Below, one piece after another: positions 1-7,135 of a DNA stretch of 7,966 nucleotides (its first letter is position 1; the number at the start of each line of letters is the position of its first letter). The stretch is from assembly GCA_016218005.1 (NCBI GenBank), contig JACRFF010000002.1:1-7966 (forward strand). Reading direction: 5' to 3'. The notes below the pieces were generated by a model. The model made no database searches. It was not told the origin of the DNA and saw only the letters and a list, made by a program, of their open reading frames with translations. The DNA is from Ignavibacteriales bacterium. GTDB lineage: Bacteria > Bacteroidota > Ignavibacteria > UBA10030. A program made the translations under genes and the position numbers.

Positions 1-899
1 CGGTATTTCTCTTGACGCTCTCGATAGACTCGATGCATGCGGACGACAAGCTCCATATCTTCCCCGACGGTATCATGCCGATAGCCCCCCACCTTCAGCA
101 CTGCTTCTTTCTTGAACATCCCAAAAGCACCAGAGATGATCAGCAACCCGTTCACGCCTTGCCACGCCATCCGCCCCGAAAGAAATGCGCGGAAGTATTC
201 GATCACTTGAAAGATGGGAAGCAATTTAGTTGACAATTCCACCGCTACAACCCGTCCGTTGGTGACGGTACAGCCGTTGGCGATGCGCACGATCCCACCC
301 GAAGCAATCACCGTATCGTCTTCCAAAAAAGGTTTCATAACTTTCTGGAGGGCGTCTTCCTCCAACAACGAATCTGCATCCATCGCACAGACGTAGTCAT
401 ACTGTGCAACGTTAATTCCGGCGTTGAGCGCATCCGCTTTGCCGCCATTAGCCTTATCCACGACCACGAGATTTCCGTACACCGGATTCTTCGAGCGGTA
501 AATTCCTCGAACGCGGTTCGTCTCGATAGTTCCGACGTACACTTGTGCCGATTCACGAAGGTCGAACTCCTTCGTCAACACGTCGAGCGTCTTATCCTTT
601 GAGCCATCGTTGATGACCACCACTTCATACTTGCCATAGCTGAGCTTCAGGAGACTCTTGACGCTTTCGACCACGGTCGGTTCTTCATTATAGGCAGGCG
701 CAAGAAGACTTACCGGAGGAGTCAGCTCGGATTGCAGAAGACTACGGAAGGAGCCGAACGAATTATGCCGCATATATTTCATGATCTCCCGAAACGACAA
801 GCCGAGCAAGATCGTGTAGGTGATATTCACACCAACGAAAAATACAATGATGGAGAAGAGATACAATTCAAGAATTATTTCGAGCAACTCAATCATCAT
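1..899 (-). CDS. Membrane family 2 glycosyltransferase (PgaC/IcaA/HasA-like), N-terminal part
   Basis: Probable processive glycosyltransferase that builds a surface polysaccharide from a nucleotide sugar at the inner membrane. The frame is open from 899 to the left edge (299 codons), so the protein is incomplete. Seen: a hydrophobic helix at about residues 5-32, then a GT-A fold with VVVINDGS (Asp98), DKANGGKADALNAG (148-161), the metal-binding DAD motif in AMDADS (174-176), an IISGAFGMFKKEAV block (254-267) and TVGEDMEL with the probable catalytic acidic pair Glu280-Asp281. The QxxRW motif and C-terminal membrane helices would lie outside the window, so true processivity and sugar identity cannot be judged. 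The start is one of two tandem ATGs (899 or 896); a GAGAAG ribosome site at 904-909 fits either, better the second. It directly abuts the HEAT-repeat gene in the same frame. Family assignment is strong; product is unknown. Confidence 0.9.
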   Translation of the reverse strand, partial: MMIELLEIILELYLFSIIVFFVGVNITYTILLGLSFREIMKYMRHNSFGSFRSLLQSELTPPVSLLAPAYNEEPTVVESVKSLLKLSYGKYEVVVINDGSKDKTLDVLTKEFDLRESAQVYVGTIETNRVRGIYRSKNPVYGNLVVVDKANGGKADALNAGINVAQYDYVCAMDADSLLEEDALQKVMKPFLEDDTVIASGGIVRIANGCTVTNGRVVAVELSTKLLPIFQVIEYFRAFLSGRMAWQGVNGLLIISGAFGMFKKEAVLKVGGYRHDTVGEDMELVVRMHRVYRERQEKY

Positions 900-2039
900 T
901 CATCTTCTCAGTTCAACGGTGCGGGATTTTTCTTCCATCACTTGCTCTACGATGCTTTTGTTGAGTGGAGAACTTTTTCGAGACTGCGCCGTAAGGGTTT
1001 GCATTCCTTCTTCGCCGCAGTTCGCAAGCGCCCGTGCCGCACATAGCTTTTCCTGAAACGAGCCTTCATCCATCCGCTGTATCAACGGTCGAACTGCCGC
1101 ACGCGAGCCTAATCGACCGATGGCTTCTATTGCCGAAAGCCGTATCTGCCGGAAGGGGCTTCGCGTCAGCGTGATGAGCAATTCCTCTGCACGCTCATCG
1201 TTCAATCTACCCAATGCTTCAATGGCCTTCGCCTTGACTTCCACAATTGGATGAAGTTCCGCCACGCGGTGCAGCGGCTCAATCGCCGAGGTGAACCCGA
1301 TTTCGGCAAGCATCTCGATGCAAAAAGTGACGATACTTTTATCGTCGCTGGATAGACCCTCAACGAGGTACGGAATCGCATCGTCCTTGTATCGTGTAAC
1401 AAGATTGGAAAGTTCAATCGCCATCCATTGTGAAATATTTTTGCTGATACGAAAGATAGAGCGCAGCGATTCTACGCCTACAAGCACAACAAGAGATTCC
1501 ATCGCCTGCCTTCGCACATCGGGATGGCCGTCTTCCAACGCACCGGTCAGCACCGCGATTCCCTTTTTGGCTTTAAGCAAACCTATATCGCGCGCAGATT
1601 GCGCCCGGATCCACCACCGCCGGTCGCTCATCAAATGGATTTGTTCTTCCACGAATTCAAGCGAATAGAAAAAATAGACGAGTCGCTGGCCTGACTCGCC
1701 CGTGATGTCTCGCGCAAAATCAATCATGACCATGCGTAGTGCTTCGCGGTGCATACGCCGAATGGGCGGCGTAAGAGAAGCGAGTTCCCGTTTGATCGGC
1801 GCAATAAGTTTCTCGTACTCCTTGAACAAGGCGCTGGGCTTTGCATTTCGCGGCATATCGGGAAGATCGACAAGCAAAAGTTCCGCCATGGTCGATGCAT
1901 ACCGTGAGTACACTTTTTTTCGCTCGCGTAGAAGTCTTGCGTTCACCACCTTGTGAATCACAAGGATAATTGAAGTGACAATAACGAGAAAGGTGACGAC
2001 GAGTGTGAGCGCGAAGAGAAGGAGAACTTGAGTACCCAT
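900..2039 (-). CDS. Membrane-anchored HEAT-repeat protein
   Basis: A 379-residue protein with one N-terminal membrane helix (about residues 4-30) followed by a basic stretch (RLLRERKK, 36-42), which suggests the rest lies in the cytoplasm. From about residue 140 the sequence is made of alpha-helical repeats of the HEAT/armadillo type, for example WWIRAQSARDIGLLKAKKG (142-160), PDVRRQAMESLVVL (173-186), VEVKAKAIEALGRL (266-279), FRQIRLSAIEAIGRLG (296-311) and a further repeat at 328-350. Such solenoids bind other proteins; no catalytic motif is seen. Position between a receiver-domain regulator and a membrane glycosyltransferase suggests a scaffold or adaptor for that enzyme; this is inference from context. 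The start is the first ATG before the membrane helix; no clear Shine-Dalgarno is visible upstream, so initiation may depend on coupling with the regulator gene 45 nt upstream. Confidence 0.87.
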   Translation of the reverse strand: MGTQVLLLFALTLVVTFLVIVTSIILVIHKVVNARLLRERKKVYSRYASTMAELLLVDLPDMPRNAKPSALFKEYEKLIAPIKRELASLTPPIRRMHREALRMVMIDFARDITGESGQRLVYFFYSLEFVEEQIHLMSDRRWWIRAQSARDIGLLKAKKGIAVLTGALEDGHPDVRRQAMESLVVLVGVESLRSIFRISKNISQWMAIELSNLVTRYKDDAIPYLVEGLSSDDKSIVTFCIEMLAEIGFTSAIEPLHRVAELHPIVEVKAKAIEALGRLNDERAEELLITLTRSPFRQIRLSAIEAIGRLGSRAAVRPLIQRMDEGSFQEKLCAARALANCGEEGMQTLTAQSRKSSPLNKSIVEQVMEEKSRTVELRR

Positions 2040-2084
2040 AGCAGCGTAGAAAATTGAAGATGCGAGTAGGAAGGGCGGGACAAC

Positions 2085-2462
2085 TTATCCCGCAGTCCTT
2101 GCCAACACCTTTTTTACACGAGCAGCGAGTTCGTTTGGGCTGAAAGGCTTCGTAATATAATCTTCGGCGCCGAGTTCGAGACCTTTGAGCACTTCATTTT
2201 CTTTGCTTTGGGCGGTGACTAAAAGGACGGGGATAGATTTGGTTGAATCGTCTTTCTTAAGCTCAACCAACACTTCGAAGCCGGTCATCAACGGCATCAT
2301 AATATCGAGAAGGATCAGTTTGGGTTTGAGCTTCCTCGCTGTCTCCAATGCTTCCAATCCGTTTTCTACGGATACAATTTCATAGCCAAGGTTTTTGAGT
2401 TTGTACTCGATGAGGTTGCGAATGTGTTGCTGGTCTTCAGCTATAAGGATTATTTCGGCCAT
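2085..2462 (-). CDS. Single-domain (CheY-like) response regulator
   Basis: A 125-residue stand-alone receiver domain with no output domain. Seen: the acidic pair Glu9-Asp10 (IAED), phospho-acceptor Asp53 in LILLDIMMP, Thr83 in LLVTAQ and Lys105 in DYITKPF, that is, all residues needed for phosphorylation and the Thr/aromatic switch. It should accept phosphate from a histidine kinase not present here and act by protein-protein contact, plausibly on the HEAT-repeat protein or glycosyltransferase encoded downstream (inference). The open frame extends upstream to 2654, but that extension is antisense to the tRNA-Ser gene and gives the MGFEPT type of peptide typical of mistranslated tRNA, so the start at 2462 (MAEIILIAED) is chosen: it places the first beta strand at the terminus as in CheY. 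No good ribosome site is visible. Confidence 0.93.
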   Translation of the reverse strand: MAEIILIAEDQQHIRNLIEYKLKNLGYEIVSVENGLEALETARKLKPKLILLDIMMPLMTGFEVLVELKKDDSTKSIPVLLVTAQSKENEVLKGLELGAEDYITKPFSPNELAARVKKVLARTAG

Positions 2463-2492
2463 GAGTTCGATGGAAGCAGTCTGTCTGATGTG

Positions 2493-2522
2493 AATAGAGC
2501 AAAAAATTGCGCGCAAAATCAA
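2493..2522 (-). promoter_or_regulatory. Possible promoter of the regulator/HEAT/glycosyltransferase operon
   Basis: On the minus strand TTGATT (2522-2517) and TCTATT (2498-2493) are 18 nt apart, each matching 4 of 6 consensus bases. It is weak but is the best match found in the short gap between the response regulator and the tRNA promoter. The perfect palindrome TTGCGCGCAA (2507-2516) lies in the spacer and could be an operator. Confidence 0.27.
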
Positions 2523-2526
2523 TTCA

Positions 2527-2555
2527 TTGCATTTCCTCCATTGTTTTGATATACT
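2527..2555 (+). promoter_or_regulatory. Sigma-70-type extended -10 promoter of tRNA-Ser (and probably nfeD operon)
   Basis: TTGCAT at 2527-2532, a 17-nt spacer, and TATACT at 2550-2555 preceded by TGA, which makes an extended -10 element (TGn before the hexamer). Transcription would begin near 2562, about 14 nt before the tRNA. No other promoter is seen before nfeD, so this one may serve the whole rightward operon. Confidence 0.72.
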
Positions 2556-2575
2556 TCTTGCGCACAACGTTTCTT

Positions 2576-2662
2576 GGAGAGGTGCAAGAGCGGTTGAATT
2601 GGCCACCCTGGAAAGGTGGTTTACCCGCAAGGGTAACGTGGGTTCGAATCCCACCCTCTCCG
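2576..2662 (+). tRNA. tRNA-Ser (anticodon GGA)
   Basis: An 87-nt class II tRNA. The acceptor stem GGAGAGG (2576-2582) pairs with CCTCTCC (2655-2661), followed by discriminator G. The anticodon stem CCACC/GGTGG encloses the loop CTGGAAA with anticodon GGA at 2610-2612, which reads serine codons UCC and UCU. The long variable arm TACCC-GCAA-GGGTA is the serine tRNA hallmark, and the T arm GTGGG-TTCGAAT-CCCAC is standard. The 3' CCA is not encoded (CAC follows the discriminator), so it must be added by tRNA nucleotidyltransferase. Confidence 0.97.
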
Positions 2663-2695
2663 CACAACTTCCCCCAACGCTGCTGAGGAGGGATT

Positions 2696-3988
2696 ATGAC
2701 TAATGGTCGCTTGTTCCAAGCCTCAATTGTTGCTTTCGTTCCATTTCTTCTCCTTTCGCAAACGGTGGTATCGCTCCGTATCGATGGAACGATTAACCCT
2801 GCTGCTGCCGGCTATGTGGCGCGAGGAATCGAGTCGGCAAAGGAAAAGAGGGCATCGTGCGCTATCCTTGAACTCAACACACCCGGCGGATTGCTGAAAT
2901 CGACTCGGGTCATTGTGAGCAGCATACTCGCCTCCCCAATTCCAGTAGTTGTATTCGTATCGCCTGGCGGCGCACACGCAGGCTCGGCGGGCGTTTTTAT
3001 TACGCTCGCAGCGCACATTGCCGCTATGGCTCCCGGAACAAATATCGGCGCCGCGCATCCCGTGTCGGCTCAAGGACCGATGGATTCAACGATGAACGAG
3101 AAAGCCACGAATGACGCCGCGGCGTTCATTCGGTCTATCGCGGAAAAACGTCATCGGAATCTTGCCTGGGCAGAAAAGGCGGTAACGCGCAGCCTTTCGA
3201 TAACTGAAACCGAGGCGTTGAAAGAAAAAGTAATTGATCTCATCGCACAGGATTTGTCCGACCTACTGCAGAAGATAGACGGCAAGCGCGTGCTTTTGGG
3301 CCGCGATACAGTTGCCGTGCGCACAACCAATGCGACCATCGAGCGAATCGAAATGAGCTGGGCAGAAAAATTGTTGGATATTCTGAGCGATCCCAACATC
3401 GCCTACATTCTCTTCTTGTTGGGAATCTACGGACTGTTGTTCGAGCTGTACAACCCAGGTGCGATATTTCCCGGCATCGTCGGCGTTATCAGCATTATCC
3501 TTGCATTCTATTCGATGCACACTCTTCCTATCAATTATGCCGGCGTTGCTTTGATCGTGTTTGCTATTATCTTGTTCGTCTTGGAAATCAAAATTGTAAG
3601 CCACGGGCTCTTGGCGTTGGGGGGAATACTCTCCCTCGTGCTCGGTGCAATGATGTTGATTCGCCCAGAGTCCGAATTGGAGTTCATCGCCATTTCTTGG
3701 ACAGTCATCATTACCAGCGCCGGGCTGACTGCGTTTTTCTTTCTCTTCGTGATCGGTCTTGGCTTGCGCGCCCAGCGACTTCAACCCTCTACGGGCATCG
3801 AAGGATTAGTCGGTCAAGTGGCCGAAGCAGCGACAAAACTTGATCCCACGGGAACAGTTCGCGTTCACGGGGAACTGTGGAAAGCAGAATCAACAACCGG
3901 CATGGTGCGTGCCGGCTCAAAAGTCACGATTCATTCAATCGAAAACCTAACGCTCAAGGTTCAACAAAAACCCAAAACAACGGAGTGA
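2696..3988 (+). CDS. nfeD: NfeD-family membrane-bound ClpP-class serine protease (long form)
   Basis: A 430-residue long-form NfeD protein. Order of parts: signal or membrane segment (about 7-26); ClpP-like protease domain (about 27-215) with [11 protein letters not shown] (64-74), the nucleophile Ser97 in GGAHAGSAG and the likely general base Lys136 in [12 protein letters not shown]; four to five membrane helices (about 235-358); and a C-terminal OB-fold NfeD domain (about 366-425) with GLVGQVAEA and [11 protein letters not shown]. The Ser-Lys pair matches that of the Pyrococcus horikoshii 1510-N protease (family knowledge), which cleaves the C-terminus of the slipin encoded next to it; the same pairing is present here. 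The protease domain should face outside the inner membrane. The start is supported by AGGAGG at 2686-2691. It lies 33 nt after the tRNA with no terminator between. Length and domain set are normal and complete. Confidence 0.95.
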   Translation: MTNGRLFQASIVAFVPFLLLSQTVVSLRIDGTINPAAAGYVARGIESAKEKRASCAILELNTPGGLLKSTRVIVSSILASPIPVVVFVSPGGAHAGSAGVFITLAAHIAAMAPGTNIGAAHPVSAQGPMDSTMNEKATNDAAAFIRSIAEKRHRNLAWAEKAVTRSLSITETEALKEKVIDLIAQDLSDLLQKIDGKRVLLGRDTVAVRTTNATIERIEMSWAEKLLDILSDPNIAYILFLLGIYGLLFELYNPGAIFPGIVGVISIILAFYSMHTLPINYAGVALIVFAIILFVLEIKIVSHGLLALGGILSLVLGAMMLIRPESELEFIAISWTVIITSAGLTAFFFLFVIGLGLRAQRLQPSTGIEGLVGQVAEAATKLDPTGTVRVHGELWKAESTTGMVRAGSKVTIHSIENLTLKVQQKPKTTE

Positions 3989-3992
3989 CTAT

Positions 3993-3998
3993 GGAGGT
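3993..3998 (+). promoter_or_regulatory. Ribosome binding site that fixes the slipin start
   Basis: GGAGGT ends 7 nt before the ATG at 4006 and is a near-perfect Shine-Dalgarno. It lies inside the alternative start codon region at 3991, so initiation at 4006 (MYTFTFF) is preferred over ATG 3991 or the much longer frame beginning at 3877 within nfeD. Confidence 0.75.
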
Positions 3999-4005
3999 CT
4001 CAGCC

Positions 4006-4770
4006 ATGTACACATTCACTTTTTTTATCGTGCTGTTTGCCGTCATCGTGTTGGCGAACGCAATTCGTATTCTCCGCGAGTATGAACGCGGCGTCGTCTT
4101 TCGGCTTGGCCGGCTCATCGGCGTGAAAGGCCCGGGATTAATTCTGTTAATTCCGATAATCGACAAGATGGTTAAGGTAAGCTTGCGCACGGTGGTGATG
4201 GACGTGCCACCGCAAGATATCATCACTCAAGATAACGTTTCGCTCAAGGTGAACGCCGTCGTGTACTTTCGAGTGATCCAACCGCAGAAATCTATCGTTG
4301 ATGTGGAAAACTACCTCTTCGCCACCTCGCAGCTTTCACAAACGACATTGCGCAGCGTTCTGGGACAATCAGAATTAGACGATTTGCTCTCGCAGCGCGA
4401 CAAAATCAACCAGAAGCTTCAACAGATCATCGATTCCCACACGGAACCGTGGGGCATCAAAGTATCCACGGTGGAAGTGAAGCAAATCGACCTGCCGCAG
4501 GAAATGCAGCGCGCAATGGCAAAACAGGCAGAAGCAGAGCGCGAGCGGCGTTCCAAGGTAATCGCTGCGGAAGGTGAGTACCAAGCATCACAGCGACTCG
4601 CCGATGCAGCCCAAATCCTGAGCGACCAACCCAGCGCCTTGACGCTCCGGTATTTGCAGACGCTCCGAGAAATCGCCACGGAAAACAACTCCACCACGAT
4701 TTTCCCCGTCCCCATCGATCTGTTGAAGCCGTTTTTGAATATCGATACGGGTGATAAGAAATCAAAATAG
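4006..4770 (+). CDS. Slipin (SPFH/stomatin-like membrane protein)
   Basis: A 254-residue member of the stomatin/slipin branch of SPFH proteins, which form large rings on membranes and organise or protect membrane complexes. Seen: N-terminal hydrophobic segment (2-20), then [13 protein letters not shown] (24-36), [14 protein letters not shown] (41-54), [24 protein letters not shown] (67-90, the core SPFH strands), the ring-forming helical region DINQ-like [13 protein letters not shown] (131-143), [16 protein letters not shown] (149-164), and an Ala/Glu/Arg-rich coiled coil (about 165-205). A hydrophobic C-terminal stretch ([14 protein letters not shown], 231-244) corresponds to the region cut by the partner NfeD protease in P. 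horikoshii (family knowledge). It starts 17 nt after nfeD and ends 2 nt before the polymerase-like gene, so the three are surely co-transcribed. Full length, no defects. Confidence 0.95.
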   Translation: MYTFTFFIVLFAVIVLANAIRILREYERGVVFRLGRLIGVKGPGLILLIPIIDKMVKVSLRTVVMDVPPQDIITQDNVSLKVNAVVYFRVIQPQKSIVDVENYLFATSQLSQTTLRSVLGQSELDDLLSQRDKINQKLQQIIDSHTEPWGIKVSTVEVKQIDLPQEMQRAMAKQAEAERERRSKVIAAEGEYQASQRLADAAQILSDQPSALTLRYLQTLREIATENNSTTIFPVPIDLLKPFLNIDTGDKKSK

Positions 4771-4772
4771 GC

Positions 4773-7082
4773 ATGGACGATCTGCTCTACGGACACGACC
4801 CTGAAGAGCGCGTTGTCGGCATTGACCAGGTGAACGAGAACACCGTTCGCCTGTACAAGAACGTTGAGGGAAGAATTCAATCAAGCGACCGCGAGTTCTT
4901 CCCTTTCTTTTTTCTCAGCGACCATTCGCTGCTGCAAGGACTTACGACCCACCACTGGTTGAAGGAATTGGAAGGCACAAACCACTTCCGATACCTCGTT
5001 GCATTCCGCGCAACGAGCGCGATGTGGAATGCCATCCAACATATCCTCCACCAGCATAACCAACGATTCGGGACAAAATTTGCGACATACACCGAACTTC
5101 CTTCCGTTCTTCTTCGACCGAATCCGCTCCACCAATATCTGCTGCACTCCGGCGTAACCTTCTTCAAAGGCATGAAGGCAACTGAGTTGCGAAAAGTGCA
5201 GATTCAACCCGTTACGCGCCCCAGCGGAAAAAGAAAATCGAAACTGGCCGCCACACCGGAATTGGTTGCTTGCATGATGAAAACGAATTCTGGAGATGAA
5301 CGAATATGGGATACGCGCAAGCAGAGCGCGCAAGAAATCTTGTTGCAACTCAATGCGGCAATCGAAGAACTCAATCCGGATGTGATAGAAGGATTTGGAC
5401 TCACAAGCACCACGCTTCCCTATTTGCTAAATCTCGCCGCCGCGCTTCACGTTGATCTTTCGTGGGGACGAGAAAAACAAAGTATCCAAGCACACGCGGC
5501 GTGGAATACTGTTGCCTATGATGTTCCAGGCCGATTCTTTCTCGATACAACACATTTGGCAAACCTCTCCGGCCTCTTGCCCAGTGAAACCGAGACCGAC
5601 GCATTATCCGCCATTGCCCAAACGATGTCCCTAACGATACCCGATTCGGGTAGCGACGTGCCGAGCGCACTGATGGCTTGGCCCAAGGGCGCCCGAAAAC
5701 TTCTTAACCATCTTCGCAATCGGATTGAAGTCGTTGAAAACATCAATGAAAAACTTGCAGCATTGTTTGTTGAATTGGCCAAATGCTTTCCGATCGCTCC
5801 CATCGGATATCAGTTTCGCACCGATCAGTTCTTTGGCGAATCCCTTTTGCTTCGTGCCTTCATCCAGCGCAAGCTATCGGTCCCCGCCAACACACCTGCC
5901 ATCCGGCACGTTCATGTATCTGAGCCTTTATGGACGGGAGTTTTCAATGCGGTGGTTGAGCTTGGGGTTCCATCGTTGCTTGGGCATTCCATCCGACAAG
6001 TTTCACCTCCCGTACGGTATAGGGATTCGGGTATTACACAGAAACTCTTTGCCTCCACCGACGCTTTGACAGCCGCATCAGCTCACAGACCGGAGTCTCC
6101 TGTTGTCGATGTCGGAAGCCTCATCCGAGGAATGCTTATGGCTTCCATCGAAAGACCGGGATCGTGTTTCTTCGATGAACAGTGGATCGGTTCTATCAAT
6201 GAACAACGCGCCGCGATTCTTTCTACCATAGCCCATCAAATCGATCTGCACAATGGAACCGTCCTTCAACAACGCGGCAGTCGATTGTTTGTGGCGCTGC
6301 CGGACAACATCCGTGGACCCGAAAACGAAAAGGAGTTCTTTCTCCGCGTTGGCTCCGACTTACCAGATGAATTGCACCCGATCATCCATCGAGGATTCCA
6401 CGCGGCACTCAGTCTCGAAAAATTTCCTCTTGTCCTCGCGGATGAACACCATCGCTTGCATTTGCTCGGTGTTGCCTCCTTCGGTCGTGGGCTTGAGCGA
6501 TTTGCCAAGAGTTTTCTTCGCCAGTGCATCGAGTGTCTGCTTGAAAGCGATGTGTCGAGATTACATCAAGTATATCTCAGCTACCACGCCGCCATAGCAA
6601 AGAGACAGCTGCCGGTTGCCGACTTCTGCCGTACCGAAACCCTTCATATCGACCTCGCTTCATATGACGAAGAGGTTGCCACAAAGCGCCGCACACGCTC
6701 TGCTATCTATGAAGCGCTCAAGCGTGGGGGGCGCATCGGCACCAGCGGTGCGAGCGCTTCCTATTACATCACAGGCTCTACTGCCGATATTACGCTTGCG
6801 GATTACTCGAAGCTTTCCGAGCAGTGGGACTCAGCGCAACCGGATGAAAATACAGCCTATTACATTCAAAGATTGAATGAAGTTTCTCAACGTTTTCGGG
6901 ATCTGTTTTCTCCTGAAGAATTCGCCAAGATATTCTCCACTGACAGTTTGTTTGATTTCGACCCTACGGGAATTTCGATTCTCCGGCACAAGGTTACGTC
7001 AGAAAAGGCGAGCACAACGGACGACTTTCAGGGATCGCCATCCTCATTTGCCATTTGGATAGACAGTTCCGGCCATGCCTGA
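4773..7082 (+). CDS. Catalytically inactivated family B DNA polymerase homologue
   Basis: A 769-residue protein, about the length of bacterial Pol II (E. coli about 783). Its framework matches family B polymerases: N-terminal VVGIDQVNENTVRLYKN (14-30); QYLLHSGVTFFKGM (121-134) just before Exo I; NPDVIEGFGLTSTTLPYL (201-218) at Exo II; palm about 350-580; thumb with GRGLERFAKSFL (571-582), LPVADFCRTETL (613-624) and QPDENTAYYIQRL (689-701). Catalytic residues are gone. Exo I D-x-E reads Q145-P-V147; Exo II N and D read Gly209 and Thr214; Pol motif A Asp aligns with Val382 (HVSEPLWTG); motif B NSxYG reads ASIER (457-461); motif C DTD reads R501-G-S503 in QQRGSRLFV. No polymerase or nuclease activity is expected. 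A structural or DNA-binding role, perhaps beside an active paralogue, is inference. It follows the slipin by 2 nt, so translation is probably coupled. The open frame over 2.3 kb argues against a pseudogene. Confidence 0.85.
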   Translation: MDDLLYGHDPEERVVGIDQVNENTVRLYKNVEGRIQSSDREFFPFFFLSDHSLLQGLTTHHWLKELEGTNHFRYLVAFRATSAMWNAIQHILHQHNQRFGTKFATYTELPSVLLRPNPLHQYLLHSGVTFFKGMKATELRKVQIQPVTRPSGKRKSKLAATPELVACMMKTNSGDERIWDTRKQSAQEILLQLNAAIEELNPDVIEGFGLTSTTLPYLLNLAAALHVDLSWGREKQSIQAHAAWNTVAYDVPGRFFLDTTHLANLSGLLPSETETDALSAIAQTMSLTIPDSGSDVPSALMAWPKGARKLLNHLRNRIEVVENINEKLAALFVELAKCFPIAPIGYQFRTDQFFGESLLLRAFIQRKLSVPANTPAIRHVHVSEPLWTGVFNAVVELGVPSLLGHSIRQVSPPVRYRDSGITQKLFASTDALTAASAHRPESPVVDVGSLIRGMLMASIERPGSCFFDEQWIGSINEQRAAILSTIAHQIDLHNGTVLQQRGSRLFVALPDNIRGPENEKEFFLRVGSDLPDELHPIIHRGFHAALSLEKFPLVLADEHHRLHLLGVASFGRGLERFAKSFLRQCIECLLESDVSRLHQVYLSYHAAIAKRQLPVADFCRTETLHIDLASYDEEVATKRRTRSAIYEALKRGGRIGTSGASASYYITGSTADITLADYSKLSEQWDSAQPDENTAYYIQRLNEVSQRFRDLFSPEEFAKIFSTDSLFDFDPTGISILRHKVTSEKASTTDDFQGSPSSFAIWIDSSGHA

Positions 7083-7100
7083 GTTAAGGCGCAAAACCCC

Positions 7101-7129
7101 TTGCATTTGAGTCGGCTGACTTGTATAAT
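7101..7129 (+). promoter_or_regulatory. Sigma-70-type promoter of the cold-shock gene
   Basis: TTGCAT (7101-7106), a 17-nt spacer and a perfect TATAAT (7124-7129). Transcription would start near 7136. It has the same -35 hexamer and spacing as the tRNA-Ser promoter. It lies 18 nt after the end of the polymerase-like gene; no terminator for the upstream operon is seen before it. Confidence 0.75.
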
Positions 7130-7135
7130 TCCCCC

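Noticed and set aside
2463..2654. N-terminal extension of the response regulator giving a 189-residue protein starting MGFEPTLPL
   Set aside because: The extension is the antisense reading of the tRNA-Ser gene and promoter; GFEPT peptides are a classic sign of this artefact, and the receiver domain begins at the ATG at 2462.
2576..2662. tRNA as an integration (att) site for a mobile element
   Set aside because: No integrase, no repeated copy of the tRNA 3' end within the window, and the downstream genes are a housekeeping-like operon.
3263..3784. 173-residue minus-strand frame opposite nfeD
   Set aside because: It lies fully antisense to well-supported coding sequence, is rich in His/Gln/Asn/Asp as expected from the reverse frame, and has no recognisable domain.
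3877..4005. Longer slipin start inside nfeD
   Set aside because: It would overlap nfeD by over 100 nt and put an unrelated polar tail before the membrane helix; GGAGGT 7 nt before 4006 gives a much better start.
4419..4880. 153-residue minus-strand frame opposite slipin and the start of the polymerase-like gene
   Set aside because: Shadow of two real genes; it has no domain and no ribosome site or promoter context.
4773..7082. Polymerase-like gene as a pseudogene
   Set aside because: The frame is uninterrupted for 769 codons, framework motifs are well conserved to the C-terminus, and only active-site positions are systematically lost; this fits a maintained inactive homologue better than random decay.
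7077..7090. Possible terminator after the polymerase-like gene
   Set aside because: Only a 4-bp stem (GCCT/AGGC) with no T tract; too weak to call.
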